A stretch of DNA of 64,000 nucleotides from Pseudomonas sp. FP1742 (GTDB lineage: Bacteria > Pseudomonadota > Gammaproteobacteria > Pseudomonadales > Pseudomonadaceae): the NCBI RefSeq assembly GCF_030687145.1, contig NZ_CP117460.1, positions 3,844,001 to 3,908,000 on the forward strand, given 5' to 3'. Below, one piece after another: positions 1 through 6,839 of this stretch (position 1 is its first letter; every line of letters begins with the position of its first letter). Position numbers and translations under genes: made by a program. Below the pieces are notes generated by a model, which did not search any database, was not told where the DNA came from, and worked only from the letters and a program-made list of their open reading frames with translations.

Positions 1-84
1 GCGGTCTTCAACGTTGTTGACCTGGTCATGCAGCGCCTGGTTGAGATCGCGCACGGTGGCAATGGAAAGATCGATGGTTTTCAT
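1..84 (-). CDS. mgsB: GXGXG-type glutamate synthase subunit (MgsB/GlxC), N-terminal fragment
   Basis: Only the first 28 codons are inside the window; the gene runs off the left edge. The ATG is at 84, and the N-terminus begins MKTIDLSIATVRDLNQALHD, as in GlxC-type proteins related to the GXGXG domain of glutamate synthase. It lies 11 bases after the stop of the class II glutamine amidotransferase gene on the same strand, so it is the third gene of a gmaS-mgsA-mgsB run. In the known N-methylglutamate synthase the three parts are an amidotransferase, a GXGXG subunit and an FMN subunit; the last should lie outside the window. The identification rests on a short N-terminus plus context. Confidence 0.7.
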   Translation of the reverse strand, partial: MKTIDLSIATVRDLNQALHDQVNNVEDR

Positions 85-95
85 GTGTGCGCCCC

Positions 96-1001
96 TTAAG
101 CTGACTCGCGTTCCCAGATGTACATAGTGGCCGGTGCCGGTTCCCAGACCCTCGCGTGTTCGATCCCCGGCAGGCTCGACAGCGCCTGGTATTCGGAAGC
201 CATAGCGACGTAGTCCTCCGTCTCGGCGAGGATCGCCGGCTTGCAGGCGATCGGATCGCGGATCACCGCAAAACCGTTACGGGTACCGATGGCGAAGGTG
301 AAGAAGCCGTCCAGATCCTCCAGCGAATGATCCAGCGCCTCCTTCAGCGAGTCGCCCTGTTGCAGGCGCCAGGTCAGGTAGCCGGCGGCGACTTCGGTGT
401 CGTTGTCGGTCTCGAAGTGAATGCCTTCGCGCTTAAGTTCCTGACGCAGGCGGAAGTGGTTGGACAGCGAGCCGTTGTGCACCAGGCACAGGTCGGCGCC
501 GGTGGAGAACGGGTGGCTGCCTTCCATGGTCACCGCGCTTTCGGTGGCCATCCGGGTGTGGCCGATGATGTGGCTGCCCTTCATGCCGGCCAGGCCAAAG
601 CGTTGGGAAATCTCCAGGGGCAAGCCCATGCCCTTGAGAATTTCGATGCTCTGGCCGGCGCTCATGATGCGTACGCCAGGTGCCAATTCGGCGAGGGCCA
701 GACGTACCGGCGCCTCTTCGGCATTGACCTTGAGCACGGCAGCGTTGGCGTTCTGGAACCAGTCCAGCGAGCAGCCGAGACGCCCTTCCAGCTCACCCAT
801 CAGGGTTTTCCAGTCAAAGCCTTCGGTGGTGGCCTGCAGGGTCAGCTTGACCCAGTCATCGGCCACTTCATCGCCGTAAATGGCGAAACCGGCACTGTCC
901 GGGCCACGATCGGTCATGGCTTGCAACATCGGTTCGAAGAGCTGGCCGAGCCGGGATTCCAGCTGCGGATTTTTCAGGTAAAGACCTACGATTCCACACA
1001 T
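96..1001 (-). CDS. mgsA: Class II glutamine amidotransferase subunit of N-methylglutamate synthase (GlxB-like)
   Basis: A 301-residue Ntn-type glutamine amidotransferase. The start at 1001 is chosen because it puts the catalytic cysteine at position 2 (MCGIVGLYLK), and an AGGAGA box sits about 8 bases upstream; a longer reading from 1064 would bury the nucleophile. Visible family motifs are RGPDSAGFA near residue 55, GHTRMATES and HPFSTGADLCLVHNGSLSN, which form the glutaminase site. GlxB/MgsA proteins work with separate GXGXG and FMN subunits rather than as one large glutamate synthase. It sits between gmaS and mgsB. In the N-methylglutamate pathway the complex transfers the methylamino group of gamma-glutamylmethylamide. 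Function in this strain is inferred from context. Confidence 0.82.
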   Translation of the reverse strand: MCGIVGLYLKNPQLESRLGQLFEPMLQAMTDRGPDSAGFAIYGDEVADDWVKLTLQATTEGFDWKTLMGELEGRLGCSLDWFQNANAAVLKVNAEEAPVRLALAELAPGVRIMSAGQSIEILKGMGLPLEISQRFGLAGMKGSHIIGHTRMATESAVTMEGSHPFSTGADLCLVHNGSLSNHFRLRQELKREGIHFETDNDTEVAAGYLTWRLQQGDSLKEALDHSLEDLDGFFTFAIGTRNGFAVIRDPIACKPAILAETEDYVAMASEYQALSSLPGIEHARVWEPAPATMYIWERESA

Positions 1002-1073
1002 ATCAAGTCTCCTTCGGAGGCAGTGAACACCCGACGCCATGCCGGGTGCCCGAATGGTTGTCAAAACACATAG

Positions 1074-2408
1074 TCAGAAAAATTCGGTGTAGCGCTGGAT
1101 TTCCCAGTCAGAGACGTGGCGGCTGTACTCCACCCATTCCATGCGTTTGAGCTTGATGAACTCGTCGACGATCTGCGGTCCCAGCACCTCGGCGAACAAC
1201 GGGTCGGCTTCCAGCGCGTCGCAAGCTTCCTTGAGCGATTGCGGCAGAGTCTTGATACCCCGTGCAGCGATCTGCTCCAGGCTCAAGCTGTAGAGGTTTT
1301 CATTACAGACCTGGTCGATTTCCAGCTGACGGTCGATACCATCCAAGCCGGCCGCAATGATCGCAGCGCTGACCAGATAGGGATTGCAACCGGCGTCCGG
1401 GAGGCGGAATTCGAGACGGCCGTAAGGCACCCGCACCATGGCTGAACGGTTGTTGGCACCGAAGGCTATAAAGGCCGGCGCCCAGGTCGCGCCGGACAAC
1501 GAGTTGCCCACCACCAGACGCTTGTAGGAGTTGACCGTCGGCGCGGCGAAGGCACATAGCGCCGGGCCGTGGGCCAGCAGACCGGCGGCGAAGTGATAAG
1601 CCATTTTCGACAGGCCCATGCCGCTCGGGTCGCTGGCGTCATGGAACAGGTTCTTGTTCTCGGCGCTGCTGATCGACAGGTGAAAGTGCATGCCGTTGCC
1701 GGCACGTTTCGGGTCTGGTTTGGGCATGAACGAGCAGATCATGTCCAGGTCATTGGCAATCTCGCCGGCGGCCATGCGGAAGAAGGTGAAGCGGTCCGCC
1801 GAGGTCATGGCGTCGCTGTAGGTGTAGTTGATTTCGAACTGGCCGTTGGCGTCCTCATGGTCGATTTGATAGACCTCGAAATCCACCGCCTGCAAAGCTT
1901 CCGTCAGGCGTTCAAGAAACACCCGGGAGCGCGACAGGCCTTTGTAGTCGTAGCAAGGCTTGTCCAGGTTGTCGCTGAGGTCGACCAGTTGCAGCTTGCC
2001 CTGCTCGTCGCGGCGCATCAGGTTGAACTCGGGCTCCAGACCAGTGTTGAGGGTCCAACCCTTTTCTTCCAGGCGTTGCACTTGTTGCTGCAGCACATAA
2101 CGGCTGTCATAGGGATGGGGCTTGCCGTCGACGTGGCCGATGCACACCACCCGCCCGTAACCCGGTTGCCAGGGCACTGCCGTCAGCGTCGACAGATCGC
2201 CACGGGCCATAAAGTCCGGGCCGTGAGGTTCCATGCCCATGCCGCTGATCGCGAACCCGGCAAACCCCGCTCCTTCCTCGGCAACAGCCTTGAGCCCACA
2301 GATGGGCACCGACTTGGTTTTGGCCGCCCCGTGTATATCCACAAACTGCGCAAGCACATACTTGATCCCGTGCTTGTCGATGATGCGCTGGGTTTCTGCT
2401 GGCAACAT
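1074..2408 (-). CDS. gmaS: Glutamine synthetase-family enzyme, probable gamma-glutamylmethylamide synthetase
   Basis: A 444-residue protein with the whole glutamine synthetase fold: N-terminal beta-grasp ([14 protein letters not shown]), the metal-binding GLEPEFNLM segment, and the ATP/glutamate site ([10 protein letters not shown], then [10 protein letters not shown] and [14 protein letters not shown]). It belongs to the short GlnT/type III-like group, not the nitrogen-regulated GlnA. Being first in an operon with mgsA and mgsB and divergent from N-methylglutamate dehydrogenase genes, it most likely condenses methylamine with glutamate using ATP to give gamma-glutamylmethylamide. Other glutamate-amine ligases (ethylamine, polyamines) share this fold, so substrate is inferred from neighbours. 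Two TTCC-N5-GGAA sites lie 59-91 bases upstream of the start. Confidence 0.85.
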   Translation of the reverse strand: MLPAETQRIIDKHGIKYVLAQFVDIHGAAKTKSVPICGLKAVAEEGAGFAGFAISGMGMEPHGPDFMARGDLSTLTAVPWQPGYGRVVCIGHVDGKPHPYDSRYVLQQQVQRLEEKGWTLNTGLEPEFNLMRRDEQGKLQLVDLSDNLDKPCYDYKGLSRSRVFLERLTEALQAVDFEVYQIDHEDANGQFEINYTYSDAMTSADRFTFFRMAAGEIANDLDMICSFMPKPDPKRAGNGMHFHLSISSAENKNLFHDASDPSGMGLSKMAYHFAAGLLAHGPALCAFAAPTVNSYKRLVVGNSLSGATWAPAFIAFGANNRSAMVRVPYGRLEFRLPDAGCNPYLVSAAIIAAGLDGIDRQLEIDQVCNENLYSLSLEQIAARGIKTLPQSLKEACDALEADPLFAEVLGPQIVDEFIKLKRMEWVEYSRHVSDWEIQRYTEFF

Positions 2409-2466
2409 TGCTCGTCACTCCTCGCGAAAGGCAAAACATTGTGGATGGGCCTTGACTGACTTTTTA

Positions 2467-2499
2467 TTCCTAAAAAGAAAGTTAGTTTCCCAACAGGAA
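2467..2499. promoter_or_regulatory. Operator pair 1 (gmaS-proximal), TTCC-N5-GGAA type
   Basis: Two 13-bp sites with centres exactly 20 bp apart: TTCCTAAAAAGAA at 2467-2479 and TTCCCAACAGGAA at 2487-2499. They lie just upstream of gmaS. Seen directly; binding by the adjacent XRE-cupin regulator is inferred from recurrence of the motif in its vicinity. Confidence 0.6.
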
Positions 2500-2562
2500 T
2501 GCAAGGCCCTTGCCAGATTCGCGAGTGAAGCGTTGATTCGCCGAGAAAAGCGCTTTTGTGCT

Positions 2563-2595
2563 GTATATATGGGAAAATTCTTTTCCCAGTGGGAA
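2563..2595. promoter_or_regulatory. Operator pair 2 (middle of divergent region)
   Basis: A strong palindrome TTCCCAGTGGGAA at 2583-2595 has a half-site, GTATATATGGGAA, at 2563-2575, again 20 bp centre to centre. It lies midway between gmaS and the regulator gene. Confidence 0.55.
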
Positions 2596-2636
2596 TACCG
2601 CCCAATGGATGCGAGCTGAGCGCCGCGATTTGCACT

Positions 2637-2669
2637 TTCTCAGTGCGAAACTAATATTACCGAACGGAA
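2637..2669. promoter_or_regulatory. Operator pair 3 (regulator-proximal)
   Basis: TTCTCAGTGCGAA at 2637-2649 and TTACCGAACGGAA at 2657-2669, with 20-bp centre spacing. The second ends 15 bases before the chosen regulator start, a position suited to autorepression. Confidence 0.58.
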
Positions 2670-2684
2670 AGTGTGCAGGATCTG

Positions 2685-3290
2685 ATGACTATGCCGACCG
2701 AAACCGCCCCGCGCCTCAAGCTTGAGCAATACCTGGGTTTGCAGATCAAGCGCCAACGCCAGGCGCAGGATCTGAAACTGTCCGATGTGGCCAAGATCGC
2801 CGATATCAGCCAGGGCATGCTGAGCAAGATCGAAAACGCCCAGGTGTCCACCAGCCTCGATACCCTGAGCCGTCTGTGCGACGTGCTGGGCCTGCCGTTG
2901 TCGAAATTGTTCAGCGAATACGACCAGCAAGATGGCAGCGCGTTGTTGGTCAAGGCTGATCAGGGGATGGAAGTGGTTCGGCGAGGGACCGAGAAAGGTC
3001 ACACCTACCATCTGCTCAATCACACCCGTGGGCCGAAGAAGAGTTTCGAGGCGTACATGGTGAGCATGGATGACGCGAGTGAAGAGTTTCCGACCTTCTC
3101 CCACCCGGGCACCGAATTCCTGCACTTGCTGGAAGGCGAACTGATTTATCGCCACGGCAATCAGCTGTACCGCATGGAAGCCGGCGACAGCCTGACCTTC
3201 GAAGGGGAAATTCCCCATGGCCCCGAGCAACTGGTGCAGGTGCCGATCCGTATGCTGTCGATCATGAATTACGGCAACGACAAAGAGTAA
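2685..3290 (+). CDS. XRE-family regulator with C-terminal cupin domain
   Basis: A 201-residue protein. Residues about 15-70 form a helix-turn-helix of the XRE/Cro type (IKRQRQAQDLKLSDVAKIA, then ISQGMLSKIENAQVSTS). Residues about 120-190 form a cupin (HPGTEFLHLLEGELIYRHG, EAGDSLTFEGEIPHGPEQL). Proteins of this architecture often sense a small metabolite through the cupin and control the adjacent catabolic operon. The start at 2685 follows an AGGA box at 2677-2680; GTG at 2673 and ATG at 2691 are alternatives. It stands between divergent gmaS and the purU operon, and the repeated TTCC-N5-GGAA pairs near it are its probable targets. The effector is unknown; an N-methylated glutamate intermediate or methylamine is a guess. 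Confidence 0.85.
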   Translation: MTMPTETAPRLKLEQYLGLQIKRQRQAQDLKLSDVAKIADISQGMLSKIENAQVSTSLDTLSRLCDVLGLPLSKLFSEYDQQDGSALLVKADQGMEVVRRGTEKGHTYHLLNHTRGPKKSFEAYMVSMDDASEEFPTFSHPGTEFLHLLEGELIYRHGNQLYRMEAGDSLTFEGEIPHGPEQLVQVPIRMLSIMNYGNDKE

Positions 3291-3323
3291 CGCCCCCCTC
3301 TCCCTCGCTTTTCAGATGCCTTG

Positions 3324-3353
3324 GGGTCGGCTCATGCCGACCTCACGCTTTTT
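3324..3353 (+). terminator. Possible terminator after the regulator gene
   Basis: A 7-bp perfect stem GGTCGGC-TCAT-GCCGACC at 3325-3342 is followed by CTTTTT a few bases later. It lies 35 bases past the regulator stop. The T run is offset from the stem, so strength is uncertain. Confidence 0.45.
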
Positions 3354-3414
3354 CCTGCCAGTTAAAAAACTTTCACAAAAGATCTGGACGCCACGCGGCC
3401 ATTCCCCTATAAAG

Positions 3415-3447
3415 CCACCAACAGGAATATATTATTCCCCACAAGAA
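3415..3447. promoter_or_regulatory. Operator pair 4 (upstream of purU)
   Basis: TTCCCCACAAGAA at 3435-3447 has a half-site CCACCAACAGGAA at 3415-3427, 20 bp centre to centre. It lies about 85 bases upstream of purU, suggesting the purU-folD-mgdABCD operon shares a regulator with gmaS. The remaining 3291-3531 interval shows no convincing gene. Confidence 0.5.
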
Positions 3448-3531
3448 AATGCGCTCATGAATGAGCCTGCTGTCCGCTGATGATTTTTTTCGCTATGCGA
3501 TGAGCTGCCGCCATCATCCCGAGGACGTGTC

Positions 3532-4398
3532 ATGCAACACGAAAAAAACCATTTCATTATCAAGATCACCTGTCCCGCGGTGGCTGGCATTGTCGCTGCC
3601 GTCACCACCTACCTGGCGGACAACGGTTGCTACATCGGGGAGATGGCGCAATTCGACGACGACTTCAGCGGCCGTTTTTTCATGCGCGCGGTGTTCCGTT
3701 TCAACGACGGCCACCAGGGCGATATTCAGCAGATCAAGGACGGTTTCGCCGACGTCGCCCAAGCGTTCGACATGACCTGGGAATTGCACGATACCCGTGA
3801 ACCGATGCGCGTACTGCTGATGGTCAGCAAGTTCGACCACTGCCTGACCGACCTGCTCTACCGCTACCACAAGGGCGAGATGGACATGACCATCACCGCC
3901 ATCGTCTCCAACCACCTCGACCTGCGGCCCATGGCCGAACGCGAGGGCATTCGCTTCATCTACCTGCCAGTCACCAAAGACACTAAGGTGCAACAAGAAG
4001 CCGAGTTGATGAAGATCGTCGACGACACTCGCACCGAACTGGTGGTGCTGGCGCGCTACATGCAAATCCTCTCCGACGATTTGTGCAAGCAACTCTCGGG
4101 CCGGGCGATCAACATCCACCATTCGTTCCTGCCCGGGTTCAAAGGCGCGAAGCCCTATCACCAGGCCTACCAGCGTGGTGTGAAACTGATCGGCGCCACG
4201 GCGCATTACGTCACCAGCGACCTCGACGAGGGGCCGATCATCGAGCAGGAAGTGCAGCGCGTCGATCACGTCTATCTGCCCGACGATTTGGTGGCTACCG
4301 GGCGTGACACCGAAACCGTGGCCCTGTCCAAGGCGGTCAAGTACCACCTGGAACACCGGGTTTTCCTCAACCAGGACAGAACGGTGATCTTCCGGTGA
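3532..4398 (+). CDS. purU: Formyltetrahydrofolate deformylase
   Basis: A 288-residue PurU hydrolysing 10-formyl-tetrahydrofolate to formate and tetrahydrofolate. An N-terminal ACT-like domain (residues 1-85, [18 protein letters not shown]) precedes a formyltransferase domain with the catalytic pattern [20 protein letters not shown] and, downstream, [15 protein letters not shown] (the Asn/His/Asp triad of this fold). The stop overlaps the GTG start of folD (GTGA at 4395-4398), so the two are translationally coupled. Lying at the head of the dehydrogenase operon, it most likely drains one-carbon units from N-methyl oxidation to formate and regenerates free tetrahydrofolate, rather than serving purine synthesis. 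A second housekeeping purU elsewhere is expected but not visible. Confidence 0.93.
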   Translation: MQHEKNHFIIKITCPAVAGIVAAVTTYLADNGCYIGEMAQFDDDFSGRFFMRAVFRFNDGHQGDIQQIKDGFADVAQAFDMTWELHDTREPMRVLLMVSKFDHCLTDLLYRYHKGEMDMTITAIVSNHLDLRPMAEREGIRFIYLPVTKDTKVQQEAELMKIVDDTRTELVVLARYMQILSDDLCKQLSGRAINIHHSFLPGFKGAKPYHQAYQRGVKLIGATAHYVTSDLDEGPIIEQEVQRVDHVYLPDDLVATGRDTETVALSKAVKYHLEHRVFLNQDRTVIFR

Positions 4399-5300
4399 AC
4401 ACGCCCCGACTGATTGACGGCAAAGCCGCCGCAGCCCGCGTGCTGGCGCAGATCCGCGAGGACGTGGAACGCCTGCGCGAGCAAGACATTCACCCGGCAC
4501 TGGCCGTGATTCTGGTGGGTAGCGACCCGGCCAGCCAGGTCTACGTGCGCAACAAAATCCTGCGCGCCGAAGAGGTCGGTATCCGCTCCGTGGAGCACCG
4601 GTTGTCTACGGACACCAGCACCGAACAGCTACTCAATTTGATTGCCTGCCTGAATGCCGACCGTTCGATCAACGGCATTCTCCTGCAATTGCCACTACCG
4701 GCGCATATCGACGAACTACGTGCGCTGGAGGCCATCGACCCAGACAAGGACGTGGACGGCTTTCACAGTCAGAACGTCGGAGGTCTCAGCCAGGGTCGCA
4801 CCGTGCTTGCGCCTTGCACCCCCAGCGGCTGCCTGCATTTGCTTGAGCAAACCTGCGGCGACCTGCGCGGCAAGCACGCGGTGGTGATCGGCCGCTCGAA
4901 CATCGTCGGCAAACCCATGGCCGCGCTGCTGCTCAAGGCTGACTGCTCGGTGACTGTGCTGCATTCGCGCAGTCGCGATGCACAGACCCTATGCCGTCAG
5001 GCCGACATCGTCATTGCCGCCGTGGGTCGGCCGCGGCTGATCAATGCCGGCTGGCTCAAGCCCGGCGCGGTGGTGATCGACGTCGGTATCAACCGCATCG
5101 ACGACGATGGCCGTAGCCATCTGGTGGGCGATGTCGACTTCGACAGCGCCCTGCCCCACGTCGCGGCGATCACCCCGGTACCCGGTGGCGTCGGCCCGAT
5201 GACCATCGCCTTCCTGATGAAAAACACCGTGACCGCAGCCCTTGCGCAACACCAGGCCCTACGCAGCCAATCGGAGGCCCTATGCCATTCAATCTATTGA
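4395..5300 (+). CDS. folD: Methylenetetrahydrofolate dehydrogenase/cyclohydrolase
   Basis: A 301-residue bifunctional FolD that oxidises 5,10-methylene- to methenyl-tetrahydrofolate and hydrolyses it to 10-formyl-tetrahydrofolate. Visible motifs: the catalytic lysine in [11 protein letters not shown] (about residue 56), [16 protein letters not shown], the dinucleotide-binding [14 protein letters not shown] and the C-terminal [15 protein letters not shown]. The GTG start overlaps the purU stop, and the end overlaps the next gene by 19 bases, so the genes are tightly coupled. With PurU it makes the expected exit route for methylene-tetrahydrofolate formed by a sarcosine-oxidase-like dehydrogenase. 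It is probably a dedicated second copy; the housekeeping folD should be elsewhere. Confidence 0.93.
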   Translation: MNTPRLIDGKAAAARVLAQIREDVERLREQDIHPALAVILVGSDPASQVYVRNKILRAEEVGIRSVEHRLSTDTSTEQLLNLIACLNADRSINGILLQLPLPAHIDELRALEAIDPDKDVDGFHSQNVGGLSQGRTVLAPCTPSGCLHLLEQTCGDLRGKHAVVIGRSNIVGKPMAALLLKADCSVTVLHSRSRDAQTLCRQADIVIAAVGRPRLINAGWLKPGAVVIDVGINRIDDDGRSHLVGDVDFDSALPHVAAITPVPGGVGPMTIAFLMKNTVTAALAQHQALRSQSEALCHSIY

Positions 5301-6523
5301 AATACGGGCTGAGTTCGGAGTACCCGGTGGAAGTGGATTTGCCGCCACCGAAGGAACTCAAACCGAGCTATGACGTGGTGATCATCGGTGCCGGCGGCCA
5401 TGGCCTTGCCACCGCTTATTACCTGGCCAAGTACCACGGCATCACCAACATCGCGGTGCTGGAAAAGTCCTATCTGGGCGGCGGCAACACGGCCCGCAAC
5501 ACTGCAGTGATCCGCTCCAACTACCTGACCAGCGAGGGCGTACGCTTTTATGCCGAGTCGGTGCGAATGTTCCAGGGGCTGTCCAACGAGTTCGATTTCA
5601 ACATCATGTACTCCGAGCGCGGCCAACTGACCCTGGCCCACACCGATGCCACGGTGCGTTCGTTCCGTCAGCGCGCCGAGGTCAACAAGCACTTCGGCGG
5701 CCGCAGCGAGATGATCGACCGCCAGCAGATCCGCGAACTGGTGCCCAGTCTCAACCTCGATCCCGGCCACCTGCCGGTGCTCGCCGGGCTCTGGCACATC
5801 GACGGCGCCACCGCGCGCCACGACGCCGTGGCCTGGGGTTACGCCAAACAAGCGGCCAAGCGCGGGGTGGAAATCCATCAACTCACCGAAGTCCAGGACC
5901 TGATCATCGAGAACGGCGCGATCACCGCCGTCAAAACCAACCGCGGCACGATCAAATGTGGTTGCGCGGTGCAGGCGATTGCCGGGCACAGCTCGTTGCT
6001 GATGGCCAAGGCCGGGATCCGTTCGCCGATCCAGACCTTCCCGCTGCAAGCGATGGTCACGCAGCCGTTCAAGCCGTTTCTCGACCCGCTGGTGAGTTCC
6101 TCCGCCCTGCACTGCTACGTGCAGCAAACCAGTCGTGGCGAAGTGGTGTTCGGCGGCGGCTCCGATCCCTATCCATTGTTCAACACCCGGTCGACCCTGG
6201 ACCTCAAGGAAAGCTTGCTGGCCCACGCCATCGAGATGTTCCCGTTCCTGGCCAACGCCAAGCTGATGCGCCAATGGGCCGGCATTACTGACATGACCCC
6301 GGATTACAGCCCGATCATGGGCCTGTCGCCGGTGAAGAACTACTACCTCGACGCTGGCTGGGGCACCTGGGGCTTCAAAGCTACGCCGATCTGCGGCAAG
6401 ACCATGGCCGAGTTGGTCGCCAGCGGCGGCAAGGTGCCGGAGTTGATCAAGCCCTTTGGTCTCGAACGCTTTTCGACCTTCCAGCAAGTCAACGAAATGG
6501 GCGCCACGGCGGCCAGCCACTGA
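5282..6523 (+). CDS. mgdA: N-methylglutamate dehydrogenase subunit A (SoxB-like flavoprotein)
   Basis: A 413-residue FAD enzyme of the DAO family, homologous to the beta subunit of heterotetrameric sarcosine oxidase. The dinucleotide-binding motif is [19 protein letters not shown] at about residues 32-50, followed by [18 protein letters not shown]; the C-terminus has the FAD-site segment [21 protein letters not shown] box precedes the ATG at 5282, inside the end of folD. In sarcosine oxidase this subunit holds the substrate-oxidising flavin. Here the neighbours (gmaS and mgs genes, no betaine or dimethylglycine genes) point to N-methylglutamate as substrate. Sarcosine remains the main alternative. 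Confidence 0.8.
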   Translation: MPFNLLKYGLSSEYPVEVDLPPPKELKPSYDVVIIGAGGHGLATAYYLAKYHGITNIAVLEKSYLGGGNTARNTAVIRSNYLTSEGVRFYAESVRMFQGLSNEFDFNIMYSERGQLTLAHTDATVRSFRQRAEVNKHFGGRSEMIDRQQIRELVPSLNLDPGHLPVLAGLWHIDGATARHDAVAWGYAKQAAKRGVEIHQLTEVQDLIIENGAITAVKTNRGTIKCGCAVQAIAGHSSLLMAKAGIRSPIQTFPLQAMVTQPFKPFLDPLVSSSALHCYVQQTSRGEVVFGGGSDPYPLFNTRSTLDLKESLLAHAIEMFPFLANAKLMRQWAGITDMTPDYSPIMGLSPVKNYYLDAGWGTWGFKATPICGKTMAELVASGGKVPELIKPFGLERFSTFQQVNEMGATAASH

Positions 6524-6536
6524 CGGAGAGCAGACG

Positions 6537-6839
6537 ATGAAAATCATGAATTGCCCGCTCAACGGGCCGCGCAACATCAGCGAGTTCACCTATGGCGGTG
6601 AGTTCAAGCCAATGCCCGACCCAGTTAATTGCAGCGATGCCGAATGGGCCGACTACGTGTTCAACACCGACAACCTCGCCGGCGTGGTGCGCGAATGGTG
6701 GATGCATACACCGTCCAGCTACTGGTTTCTCGCGGAGCGTCACACCGTCACCGATGAGATCCTGCGCACCTTCGACCCTAAAGAATTGTTTACCGCCCGC
6801 GTCGACTTCAGCGCCGCTGCCAAGGAGATCGCAGGATGA
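6537..6839 (+). CDS. mgdB: N-methylglutamate dehydrogenase subunit B (SoxD-like, small)
   Basis: A 100-residue small subunit matching the delta subunit of sarcosine oxidase in size, place and the conserved NTDNLAGVVREWWMHTPSSY and DPKELF segments. Canonical SoxD starts with a zinc-binding CPxCG. Here the N-terminus reads MKIMNCPLNGPRNISEF, so the second cysteine of that pair is missing and zinc binding at this site is doubtful. The start at 6537 is preceded by GGAGAGC. The end overlaps the next gene by the ATGA at 6836-6839. The changed N-terminus may mark the N-methylglutamate branch of the family, but this is inference. Confidence 0.82.
   Translation: MKIMNCPLNGPRNISEFTYGGEFKPMPDPVNCSDAEWADYVFNTDNLAGVVREWWMHTPSSYWFLAERHTVTDEILRTFDPKELFTARVDFSAAAKEIAG

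Noticed and set aside
156..1073. A 305-codon open frame opposite mgsA
   Set aside because: Antisense shadow; the mgsA strand has the catalytic N-terminal cysteine and ribosome-binding site.
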